Origin: Cereibacter ovatus
GTDB taxonomy: Bacteria > Pseudomonadota > Alphaproteobacteria > Rhodobacterales > Rhodobacteraceae
Length of the DNA: 64,000 bases
Direction of reading: 5' to 3'
Assembly: GCF_900207575.1 (NCBI RefSeq)
Contig: NZ_OAOQ01000002.1
Coordinates: forward strand, 1 to 64,000
Each line of letters opens with the position of its first letter. Within the stretch, counting starts at the first letter, position 1. Shown in pieces: positions 1 through 7,341 of the stretch. The notes under the pieces are model-generated. The model saw nothing but the letters and a program-made list of their open reading frames with translations. It was not told where the DNA came from and made no database searches. The position numbers and the translations under genes are program-made.

Positions 1-121
1 GATCCGTGTCGCCGTGCTCAACCGCTTCACCGACCTCGGCACACCCAGCACTGAGGCCAAGGGATAAGTCTGTCCGGTGAAAGGGGAGTTCTTGCCCTCA
101 GCCGATTTGTGCAACAGAGCC
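1..121 (+). repeat. Direct repeat, copy 1 (3' end of an IS5-like element)
   Basis: Bases 1-121 match 1601-1721 except at positions 22-23 (CC here, AG there). The repeat carries the last codons of a transposase (ending LGTPSTEAKG then TAA) and a terminal segment ending GCAACAGAGCC. That segment resembles an IS inverted-repeat end (GGCTCTGTTGC read outward). The sequence becomes IS1634-type coding sequence immediately after base 121, so this IS end is inserted in, or recombined with, another transposase gene. The window starts inside the repeat, so its left extent is unknown. Confidence 0.8.
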
Positions 122-926
122 TATCGCCCTGCACGAGTTGTGGAAGGATCTCGGCTTCGACCGCGCGCTGGCCGCAGGGATGCGATCCGGGCGCCGCAAG
201 ACCGACGTCGAAGCCCTGGTGCGCGCCATGGTCTTCAACCGGCTTTGCGCCCCCGACAGCAAGCTCGGCTGCCTGCGCTGGCTGGAGACGGTGGCCATGC
301 CGGCGATGCCCGAGACGGTCACGCATCAGCACCTGCTCCGCGCCATGGACGCGCTGATGGACCACGCCGAGCGTGTCGAGATCGAACTGGCCCGCCAGAT
401 CCGGCCGCTGGTCGATCGCGATCTGGCGGTGGTCTTCTACGACCTCACCACCGTGCGCATCCATGGCGAGGCGGAGGTGGATGACGACCTCCGCGCCTAC
501 GGCATGAACAAGGAAAAGGGCGGCATCGCCCGCCAGTTCGTGCTGGGCGTCGTGCAGACCGCTGACGGCTTGCCGCTCATGCACACCGTCCACCCAGGCA
601 ATGTGGCCGAGACGAAGACGCTGCAGGCCATGCTGACCACCGTCCTGCAGCGTTTCCCGGTGCAGCGGGTGATCCTCGTCGCCGACCGAGGGCTCCTCAG
701 CCTCGACAACATTGATGCCCTCACCACGCTCGCCGATCAGGGCGGCCGCAAGCTCGAGTTCATCCTGGCCGTCCCCGCCCGCCGCTATGGCGAGCTGGTC
801 GAGACCTTCCGGGGCCTTGCCTTCGACGAGGCGGGCCTCGTCGAGGCCGGCTTCGCGGGCCACCGGCTGATCGTGGCCCACGATCCGCTGCGCGCGGCCG
901 AGCAGTCCGAGAAGCGCCGCGCCCGC
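122..926 (+). pseudogene. IS1634-family transposase, both ends missing
   Basis: This is an open frame of about 265 residues that reads like the central part of an IS1634 (IS4-superfamily) DDE transposase. It has IALHELWKDLGFDRAL at the left, VFYDLTTVRIHGE around the first catalytic Asp, and ILVADRGLLS around the second. It starts abruptly after the IS end at 121, without its own start region. It stops in frame at 930-932 because it runs into the inverted IS fragment that follows. The C-terminal third, with the catalytic Glu, is absent, so it cannot be active. At the right edge, bases 917-926 can be read as either element, suggesting a microhomology junction. Confidence 0.8.
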
Positions 927-1426
927 TCGTAGAGACGGGAGTCCGTTGGGTGCGCAATGTTCTTCTCCATGACGGTGGTATCGACCGCCACCTCGTCCAG
1001 GCTGGCATCATCAACGGTGCCCGACTTCCGCCCGGCCTCGATGGTCTTTGTCAGCAGCCATTCGACCCCCTCTTCCCCGATCCGCTTCCGCCACCGGATC
1101 AGCGATGTCGGGTCAATCGGCGGGCGGTGTTGAAAGAAGGTCTCGCCGGTGAAGTGCTGAAAGTACGGGTTCTCGACCCACCGCGCGATCACGGCCTCAT
1201 CCGACAGCCGGAACGCGTGCTGCAGGTAGAGCAGCCCCGCCACCAGCCGCGGGGAGGTCGCCGGACGTCCGGTCGAGGACGGGAAGAAGCCCGCCCATTC
1301 CCGTTCGAAGAAGTCCCAGTCGATCAGTGCCGCCAACGCGACCAGCTCGTGGCGCAGGTCGATCATGTCGACGAGGCGGGGTCGGAAGAAATCGTTCTGT
1401 TCGGGAGGACGGGAGCGGTGCTTCAT
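917..1426 (-). pseudogene. IS5-family transposase, N-terminal fragment
   Basis: The minus-strand frame starts at ATG 1426 (MKHRSRPPEQNDFF) and gives about 170 residues of a typical IS5-type transposase N-terminus. It contains LVAGLLYLQHAFRLSD, FTGETFFQHRPPIDP and the first catalytic-Asp region VAVDTTVMEKNIAHP. After LYERAR (around 917) the frame becomes antisense to the IS1634 fragment and its protein is meaningless. At least half the protein is therefore missing. The left IS terminus is probably near 1465-1480, just outside this start. It is a truncated remnant in an IS graveyard. Confidence 0.8.
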
Positions 1427-1481
1427 GCGGTGAGCCGAAATTGCAGGGTTCTGGGCTAAATCCTATGAAATCCTGCAGGCC

Positions 1482-1667
1482 ATGGCGACAGAAACCTCCA
1501 GTTTCTATCGATGCATCAACCACTTCGCCGTTGTTCAGGCCGGACTACTGGGACAGCGCCTCTCTGCACGCGACTTCGACCGTCAGGTCGCCGAGTTCCA
1601 GATCCGTGTCGCCGTGCTCAAAGGCTTCACCGACCTCGGCACACCCAGCACTGAGGCCAAGGGATAA
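1482..1667 (+). pseudogene. IS5-like transposase, C-terminal fragment
   Basis: An open frame of 61 codons ends in QVAEFQIRVAVL and LGTPSTEAKG before TAA. This is the style of the last helix of IS5-type transposases, where the last residues precede the terminal repeat by a few tens of bases. The N-terminal catalytic part is absent. The first codons (MATETSSF) follow directly on the end of the inverted IS5 fragment. The last third is duplicated at 1-67. It is a remnant, and its exact IS subgroup was not determined. Confidence 0.6.
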
Positions 1668-1721
1668 GTCTGTCCGGTGAAAGGGGAGTTCTTGCCCTCA
1701 GCCGATTTGTGCAACAGAGCC
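1601..1721 (+). repeat. Direct repeat, copy 2 (3' end of an IS5-like element)
   Basis: This is the second copy of the 121-bp repeat at 1-121, in the same orientation, 119/121 identical. It ends GCAACAGAGCC at 1721. The two copies flank the IS1634 and IS5 fragments. The layout would result from two insertions of one IS, or from a duplication, and would allow RecA-mediated loss of the 1.6 kb between them. Confidence 0.8.
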
Positions 1722-1902
1722 CGCCAGACCCCCGAAGGCTTCGCGCTGCACCTGACCACCGCAATCGCCCGACCCGCTACACGCAATGAAAGTTCCGCGC
1801 GCCGGGCGATTGCTCAACCCGCGCCGAAAGGCGCAAACCAGCTACCGGCTCCAGTCACAGCTGGATGAAAGACCGGTGGCAGGTCAGGATAAAAATCAGG
1901 TT
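1722..1902. other. Spacer between IS scrap and tRNA, no gene seen
   Basis: These 181 bases lie between the IS terminal repeat and the 3' end of the tRNA on the minus strand. Short frames exist, but none has a ribosome-binding site or a recognisable motif. This is the position where an element integrated at the tRNA 3' end would sit. No clear duplication of the tRNA 3' end was found here. Confidence 0.5.
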
Positions 1903-1979
1903 TGGTGGGCCCACTGGGACTCGAACCCAGACTGTATGGAGTTTAAGTCCACTCTCTCTACCTATTGGAGTATGGGCCC
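1903..1979 (-). tRNA. tRNA-Leu(UAA)-like, type I fold with short variable loop
   Basis: On the minus strand a cloverleaf folds from 1979 to 1903, 77 nt with an encoded CCA. The acceptor stem is GGGCCCA/TGGGCCC with discriminator A. The D arm is around CTC..GAG with GG in the loop. The anticodon stem GTGGA/TCCAT has one G-T pair and encloses loop CTTAAAC, giving anticodon UAA. The variable region is 5 nt (ACAGT). The T arm is CTGGG-TTCGAGT-CCCAG. UAA is a leucine anticodon, but bacterial leucine tRNAs normally have a long type II variable arm. This molecule therefore has the body of a type I tRNA. It could be a leucine-family oddity, a tRNA charged by another synthetase, or a decaying copy, though all stems are intact. 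Confidence 0.85.
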
Positions 1980-2045
1980 GATTGTTCCGCCTTATCAGCC
2001 CCTTTGGTGTCGATCAACCTGGGGCGCAGAACCGGGCGCTGACCG

Positions 2046-2864
2046 TCACCAACCCAGCGCCTTGCGCAGCATGTTCAGGGCGACAATCATGATGAAAAAG
2101 GCAAACACCCGCTTCAACGGCTGCGGATTCATCGCATGGGCCAGCCGAACGCCCAGCGGAGTCGTCAGCAGCGTCATGGCGATGGTGATGGCGAAAGCGG
2201 GCAGGTTCACCGCCCCCACGGTGAAGGGCGGCGCCGCCTCGATCGGAGTGAACAGGAACATCACCGCCGAGGGCAGCGCGATGATCACGCCAAACCCCGC
2301 CGCGGTGGCGACGGCGCGGTGGATCGGAACACTGAAAAGGCTCATCAACGGCACGCCGAAAGTTCCTCCGCCGATGCCCATCAGCACCGACAGGAACCCG
2401 ACCGAACAGCCGGTTGCGCCACGCCCGACGCCGCCGGGCATGGCCTCGCCCAGTCGCCAGTGCGCCCGGCCGAAGGCCATGTAAAGACTGACGATCAATC
2501 CGACCCCGCCAAAGATCCCCTGAAGCGCCACAGACCGCAGGCTTGACGCAACCAGCACGCCCACCACGGCCCCCGCCGCGATCCATGGCCCCCAGCTTTT
2601 CAGGATCGGCAGATCCACCGCGCCCTTACCGTGATGGGCATGGACCGACCGCAGCGAGGTCACGATGATCGTGGCCAGCGACGTGGCAAGGCAGATCCGC
2701 ATCAGGCCGGGGCTGTCGTAACCCAGCGCCTCGAATGCATACAGATAGGCCGGCACAAGGACGAGGCCGCCGCCCACCCCCAGAAGTCCCGCGATCACGC
2801 CAGCAAAGGCGCCGATGCCCATCAGCAGGGCCAGCATCGGCAGAAGGATCGACAGGTCGGGCAT
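2046..2864 (-). CDS. TSUP-family permease (sulfite exporter TauE/SafE)
   Basis: This is a 272-residue integral membrane protein with about eight hydrophobic segments in two pseudo-repeats. The first opens FAGVIAGLLGVGGGLVLVP and the second GCSVGFLSVLMGIGGGTFGVP. The paired GxGGG loops are characteristic of TauE/SafE proteins. The family moves sulfur-containing or organic anions across the inner membrane. The substrate cannot be read from sequence. The start is ATG 2864. The upstream neighbour is dusA, 60 bp away on the same strand, so the two could be co-transcribed. Length fits the family (about 250-300). Confidence 0.85.
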   Translation of the reverse strand: MPDLSILLPMLALLMGIGAFAGVIAGLLGVGGGLVLVPAYLYAFEALGYDSPGLMRICLATSLATIIVTSLRSVHAHHGKGAVDLPILKSWGPWIAAGAVVGVLVASSLRSVALQGIFGGVGLIVSLYMAFGRAHWRLGEAMPGGVGRGATGCSVGFLSVLMGIGGGTFGVPLMSLFSVPIHRAVATAAGFGVIIALPSAVMFLFTPIEAAPPFTVGAVNLPAFAITIAMTLLTTPLGVRLAHAMNPQPLKRVFAFFIMIVALNMLRKALGW

Positions 2865-2926
2865 CGGGCATGGCCTTTCGCAACAAGCGCCCCGCCATAG
2901 CGCGCTGCCCTTCGGAACGCCAGATC

Positions 2927-3934
2927 TCAGGCGGCGCGGCTTTGCATTTCGCCCACGGCCTGATCGAACAGATCCAGCCCTGCCCCGGGCCGCGCAGCGC
3001 CCTCGGACAAAAGCCGGCGCCAGTGACGCGCGCCGGGACGCCCGGTGAAAAGCCCAAGCATATGCCGGGTGATCTGGTGCAACCGCCCGCCGGCTGCCAG
3101 ATGGTCAGCGATATAGGGACGCATCGCCGCCAGAACCTCGCCCAGATCGCGCGGAGGTTGATCCCCCCACAGCCGATCGGCGCCCAGCAGCAGTTCGGGC
3201 TCGTTATAGGCGGCGCGGCCGATCATCACGCCGTCAAGCCCTTGATCCAGCAGTGACTGAGCCTCCGCAAGACTGGTCACGCCGCCGTTCAGGCAGATCA
3301 CAAGCTCGGGGAAGCGGCGCTTCATCGTTACCACCAGCGGATAGTCAAGCGGCGGGATCTCGCGGTTTTCGCGCGGGCTAAGGCCCTGAAGCCATGCCTT
3401 GCGGGCATGGATCACGAAATGGCGCACGCCTGCCTCGGCCACCGTTTCGAGGAAGGCGGGCAGCACCTCTTCGGGCCGCTGATCGTCCACCCCGATCCGG
3501 CATTTCACCGTTACCGGCACCGGGCTTTCTGCGATCATCGCCGCCACGCAGTCGGCCACCAGTTGCGGCCTTTGCATCAGCACCGCACCGAAACAGCCCG
3601 ACTGCACCTTGTCCGAGGGGCAGCCGACATTAAGGTTAAACTCGTCATAACCAAAGGGCACCGCAAGCCGCACCGCCTGCGCCAGTTCCGCCGGGTCAGA
3701 GCCGCCAAGTTGCAGCGCCACCGGATGTTCCGCGTCGTGGAACCCCAGCAGTCTTTCGCGCGGGCCGTGGATGACCGCCGGCGCGGCAACCATTTCGGTA
3801 TAAAGCATGGCGCGCTGCGTCATCAGCCGATGGAAGAACCGGCAGTGTCGATCCGTCCAGTCGAGCATCGGGGCCACAGAAAGACGGTAGCTTCCGTAAC
3901 TGACTGATTTATCCGCGATCTCGGTTTGTTTCAA
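2927..3934 (-). CDS. dusA: tRNA-dihydrouridine(20/20a) synthase DusA
   Basis: This flavin enzyme reduces uridines 20/20a in the tRNA D-loop. The N-terminal FMN barrel motif VAPMLDWTDRHCRFFHRLM is diagnostic of DusA. NVGCPSDKVQSGCFGAVLM carries the catalytic Cys, followed by VKCRIGVD, HARKAWLQGLSP and a GVMIGRAAYNEP phosphate-binding loop. The frame is open back to a TTG at 3976. I prefer the TTG at 3934 (335 aa), preceded by GGGGAC at suitable spacing. No ATG lies before the conserved VAPML region, so the start is uncertain. The C-terminus (LGLFTGRPGARHWRR) is family-typical. Confidence 0.9.
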   Translation of the reverse strand: MKQTEIADKSVSYGSYRLSVAPMLDWTDRHCRFFHRLMTQRAMLYTEMVAAPAVIHGPRERLLGFHDAEHPVALQLGGSDPAELAQAVRLAVPFGYDEFNLNVGCPSDKVQSGCFGAVLMQRPQLVADCVAAMIAESPVPVTVKCRIGVDDQRPEEVLPAFLETVAEAGVRHFVIHARKAWLQGLSPRENREIPPLDYPLVVTMKRRFPELVICLNGGVTSLAEAQSLLDQGLDGVMIGRAAYNEPELLLGADRLWGDQPPRDLGEVLAAMRPYIADHLAAGGRLHQITRHMLGLFTGRPGARHWRRLLSEGAARPGAGLDLFDQAVGEMQSRAA

Positions 3935-4213
3935 CGATGTCCCCACAGATCTTTGCGTCCCGATATCAGTCCGCAATCATATATTTCTGCCCGCGTTTTG
4001 CCGGGGTCTGCCTGCAACATGGTTCTGGCTGGCACCTTGTAGTCCCTATACACTCGCAAGCCCGTCAGGAAAGACGGTTCAGCCTCGTATACCGCGCAGG
4101 GTTGCATTGATCCAGAAGGACGGGTCGGCCCTACTTCCCCGGTGCATCTGTGGGTGGTGCCATCGTCCAAGGAACCGCTGCACCCGGCTTGCATGCAGCA
4201 TACGGCGGTGGCT
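3935..4213. other. Gap between dusA and the heptamer array, nothing recognised
   Basis: About 280 bases separate the dusA start from the tandem array. Base composition is lower in GC around 3960-4070, which suits a promoter for dusA on the minus strand. I see no convincing coding frame. A minus-strand frame of 87 codons exists but has no family resemblance and no ribosome-binding site. Confidence 0.4.
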
Positions 4214-4317
4214 GTTCATGGTTCATGGTTCATGGTTCATGGTTCATGGTTCATGGTTCATGGTTCATGGTTCATGGTTCATGGTTCATGGTTCATGGTT
4301 CATGGTTCATGGTTCAT
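4214..4317. repeat. Perfect tandem heptanucleotide array, 14.9 copies
   Basis: The unit GTTCATG is repeated 14 times without error from 4214 to 4311, followed by six of seven bases of a fifteenth copy. The array begins inside the last codons of the hlyD-like gene on the minus strand. That gene reads GAT GAA CCA TGA, so its stop codon lies in the first repeat unit. On the minus strand the unit is CATGAAC, with ATG and TGA overlapping in every unit. On the plus strand all three frames are open and spell the heptapeptide MVHGSWF over and over. Perfect identity implies recent expansion or strand slippage. Confidence 0.97.
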
Positions 4318-5608
4318 CAAGGGCGTGGCGAAGGTGTCGCAGGATTGGTTCCAGCAGATAGTCGCCTGCCCGGCGCTCGCCAGTGCTGATCGATACTTCG
4401 ACCGGCATGCCTGCGCTGAGCCGCACCCATGACGGCTGCGCGGCAAGCCCGTCGGGGTCGAGTGTCACACGGGCATCGAAATAGGTGCTGCCGTCACGTG
4501 GATCCTCGACAAGGTCGGGTGAAACGAAAGTGACAGTCGCATCCAGAACCGGAGCCATGGCGCGACGATAGGCCGTCAGGCGGACGCGTGCCGGACGCTC
4601 TTGCTGGACGGTGTCGATCGACTCCGGTGGCAGTCGGATCTGGATCACCAGAAGGTCGCTGTCGGGCACGATCTCCATCACCGGGGTGCCCGAGCCAATG
4701 ACCGCGCCGGGGGTGACGGTCGGCACCTCGACGACCAGACCATCCTGTGGCGCGCGAAGTGTCCGACGCAGCAGCACGTCTTCTGTGGCCCGAATTTGCG
4801 CCTCGATCCCGGGCAGAGCCCGCTCGGCGGCCGCACGTTCTTCGGCCACTTCGGCCAATCGCATCTGTTCAGCGGCGGCAATGTCCATCCGTGCCCGTGC
4901 AGCGTCAGCCTGCGCAGCTTCGGCCAGCGCAAGAAACTGGTCCCGGCTACCTGTCAGCACGGCGATGTTCCGATCGAGTTCCACCAGCTTTTGCCGCGGT
5001 GCCGCCCCGCGTTCGACCAGAGTCAGGCTGTCGGACCGTTCGGCCTGCCAGCTTTCAAGCTGGATCGTCGTGGCACGGGCCTGCGCTTCGTTCGCCGCAA
5101 CCTGTGCCTGAAGTTGTTCGATCTCGCGTTGAAGCGAGCCGATACGGTCCCGGTGCGCCCGCACCCGCGTTTGAAAAAGCCGTGTCTGGCTGGAAATCCG
5201 TTTGACGTCAGGCCAGGGGGCTGACGCGGGATCAAGGCGTTCCCCCCCCGCGCTTTCGGCTTCAAGGCGCCAGATATCGAAGCGAAGCGCCGCACGTTCC
5301 GAACCCAGTTGCGAAAGCCGTTCGCGTTCCTGGACCGTGGCGAGTTGTGCCACAGGTTGACCTGCCGCCACCCGGTCCCCGGGCCGGACAAGCAGCCGTT
5401 CGAGTATCCCACCTTCAAGGTTTTCGACCGTTTTCCGCCGGCTTTCGGCCAGCACGACGCCCTGAGTGATCACGGCGCCATCGAGCCGGGCGTAGCTGCC
5501 CCAGCCGCCGAGTGTGACCGAAAGCGACAGGATCAGGATCAGGGCCGTGCGAAAGACCGGCCCGTAGCGCGGCGGTGCGGTCTCGCCCCAGTCGGTTGCG
5601 GCGCTCAT
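4307..5608 (-). CDS. HlyD-family type I secretion periplasmic adaptor
   Basis: This 433-residue membrane-fusion protein of a type I secretion system bridges the ABC exporter and an outer-membrane TolC channel. One transmembrane helix lies at about residues 19-36. It is followed by the barrel-sandwich half-motif VENLEGGILERLLVRPGDRV and a long coiled-coil hairpin (about 90-270, rich in Glu/Gln/Arg/Ala). The second half-motif is RAPQDGLVVEV, and the C-terminal domain contains ETSV-type sequences (PVMEIVPDSDLLVIQIRL). It starts at ATG 5608, overlapping the ABC gene stop by 4 bp. Its last codons run into the 7-bp array, so the extreme C-terminus depends on the array edge. No TolC gene is in the window. 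Confidence 0.92.
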   Translation of the reverse strand: MSAATDWGETAPPRYGPVFRTALILILSLSVTLGGWGSYARLDGAVITQGVVLAESRRKTVENLEGGILERLLVRPGDRVAAGQPVAQLATVQERERLSQLGSERAALRFDIWRLEAESAGGERLDPASAPWPDVKRISSQTRLFQTRVRAHRDRIGSLQREIEQLQAQVAANEAQARATTIQLESWQAERSDSLTLVERGAAPRQKLVELDRNIAVLTGSRDQFLALAEAAQADAARARMDIAAAEQMRLAEVAEERAAAERALPGIEAQIRATEDVLLRRTLRAPQDGLVVEVPTVTPGAVIGSGTPVMEIVPDSDLLVIQIRLPPESIDTVQQERPARVRLTAYRRAMAPVLDATVTFVSPDLVEDPRDGSTYFDARVTLDPDGLAAQPSWVRLSAGMPVEVSISTGERRAGDYLLEPILRHLRHALDEP

Positions 5609-7341
5609 GGGGTGGCCTCGGCGGCGAGAGCGTGGAGGGTGCCGCCTGTCTTCGATCTGCGCTGGGGCCCGACGGCTGAAAGCACCTCAAGCCGGGGGCC
5701 GTACTGGGCGACCGCGCCCTCGCGCAGCACAAGCAGGCGGTCGGCCTTGGCCAGGATCGACATCCGCTGCGCGACGACGAACACTGCGGCGCCGCGCGCG
5801 CGCGCGGCGTCGATGGCATCGACAAGGGCGGCTTCGCCGTCGGCGTCGAGGCTGGAGTTCGGCTCGTCCAGCACCAGAAGGCGCGGATCGCCGAAGATGG
5901 CGCGGGCCAGCGCAAGCCGCTGGCGCTGCCCGCCGCTCAGCCGGGCGCCGGCTTCGGACAGGCGCGTGCCATAGCCCTGTGGCAACCGCCCGATCAGATC
6001 GTGAACACCTGCCTGACGGGCGGCGGCGATCACCTCTTCCATTGGCGCATCGCGAAATCTGGCGATGTTCTCTCGTACCGTCCCATCCAGCAGCATCGGT
6101 TCTTGTGGAAGATAGCCGACCGCCGCGCCGAAGCTGGATCTTTCATGCAGGAAAGTGCTTTGGCCATCGAGATAGATGCCCCCCGCATTCGGCGCCCATA
6201 GCCCCACGACAAGCCGGGCAAGTGTCGATTTGCCGGCCCCGGACGGGCCGATCACACCGATAAGTTCGCCGCCGTCAAGCCGGAAGGAGACGTTGCGCAG
6301 CAGCGGTGTGTCCTGACCGGGCGGGATGTAGGTGACCCGGTCGGCCATCAGCGTCGCGCCGCCGATCGGGGCGGGAACGGATGAGCGTGTGGTTGCCCCC
6401 TCGCGCAGAAGTGTCAGAAGTCGGCCGTGCGCGGACAGCGCATCCACCCATTGTCGCCACCCTTCGATCAGATGTTCAAACGGCAGCAGCAGGCGTGACA
6501 TGATCGCCATGGCGGCGATGATCGTGCCGATGGTCGCCTCTTGCCCAACGACGAGCACGGTTCCGGCGCAGATCACCGCGATCTGGATTGCGGTCCGTAG
6601 AAATCGTGCGATCGCGCCAAGCGTCTTGGCGACCGACTGTCCCGCTTCGACGGCATCAAGCGAGCGCGCCTGGGTGCGGTGCCAGCGCCGTGCGATATCT
6701 GGCAACATGCCCATGGCGGCAATGATTTCGGCGTTGCGGATCGCAGTTGCCGTTTCGGCCTGCGCGCGACCGCCGGCGGCACTGGCGCGGGCGACCGGGC
6801 GGCGGGCTAGAAGTTCTGTCGCAAGACCGGCCCCGGTCAACAGCAGTGCCCCGACGCAGCCGATCCACCCGTAAAGCGGGTCCATCAGAAACAGGACGCC
6901 GATCAGGATCGGAGTGAAGGTCAGGTCTATGGGCAGGCCGATTGCGCCGCCCGAGATGAAGCCGCGCAGGTCCGACACGTCGCGCAGCGCGTCGGCCCCG
7001 GCGGCCGGCCCGTCCCGAAGCGAGGTCTCGATCGCGGCCTCGAACACTGGACGCCCCAGGCGGGCCGCCAGCCGGGCCGCAAGAATCGCGAAGATCCGCG
7101 ATCGCAGCACATCAAGCACCGCACCAAAGATCAGCAGCATCGTCACCAGCAGGGTCAGCGCCACCAGCGTATTGAGATTGGCCGAACCGATGACCCGATC
7201 ATAGACCTGTGCGTTGTAAAGCGGCAGCGCCAGATGCAGAAGGTTGACGAAGAATCCGACAAACGCCGCCGCCCCGGCCCCGACCGCCAGTTCGCGCAGT
7301 GCCGCGGAATGACCGCGGTCGGGGGGGGCGGGTTCAGCCAT
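5605..7341 (-). CDS. Type I secretion ABC transporter permease/ATPase (PrtD-like)
   Basis: This 578-residue inner-membrane half-transporter has a membrane domain in about residues 1-310. The nucleotide-binding domain has Walker A GPSGAGKST (about 362-370), signature LSGGQRQRLALARA (about 468) and Walker B LLVLDEPNSSLD (about 485). No C39 peptidase or C39-like domain precedes the membrane part, so it resembles PrtD/AprD exporters of RTX proteins rather than bacteriocin exporters. The start ATG 7341 has GAGG upstream. A GTG at 7353 is possible. The start overlaps the preceding glycosyltransferase stop by 8 bp, and the end overlaps the HlyD gene by 4 bp. Translational coupling is likely. Confidence 0.92.
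   Translation of the reverse strand: MAEPAPPDRGHSAALRELAVGAGAAAFVGFFVNLLHLALPLYNAQVYDRVIGSANLNTLVALTLLVTMLLIFGAVLDVLRSRIFAILAARLAARLGRPVFEAAIETSLRDGPAAGADALRDVSDLRGFISGGAIGLPIDLTFTPILIGVLFLMDPLYGWIGCVGALLLTGAGLATELLARRPVARASAAGGRAQAETATAIRNAEIIAAMGMLPDIARRWHRTQARSLDAVEAGQSVAKTLGAIARFLRTAIQIAVICAGTVLVVGQEATIGTIIAAMAIMSRLLLPFEHLIEGWRQWVDALSAHGRLLTLLREGATTRSSVPAPIGGATLMADRVTYIPPGQDTPLLRNVSFRLDGGELIGVIGPSGAGKSTLARLVVGLWAPNAGGIYLDGQSTFLHERSSFGAAVGYLPQEPMLLDGTVRENIARFRDAPMEEVIAAARQAGVHDLIGRLPQGYGTRLSEAGARLSGGQRQRLALARAIFGDPRLLVLDEPNSSLDADGEAALVDAIDAARARGAAVFVVAQRMSILAKADRLLVLREGAVAQYGPRLEVLSAVGPQRRSKTGGTLHALAAEATP

Noticed and set aside
1903-1979. Reading the tRNA as an ochre suppressor
   Set aside because: The anticodon is UAA, which pairs with the UUA leucine codon. 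An ochre suppressor would need anticodon UUA.
4214-4317. Array as a CRISPR or as a coding phase-variation switch
   Set aside because: There are no spacers, so it is not CRISPR. The stop codon is in the first unit, so slippage would not shift the HlyD reading frame.
4107-4432. Plus-strand ORFs encoding repeated MVHGSWF through the heptamer array
   Set aside because: All three frames are open only because the 7-bp unit has no stop on that strand. No ribosome-binding site and no conserved sequence outside the array.
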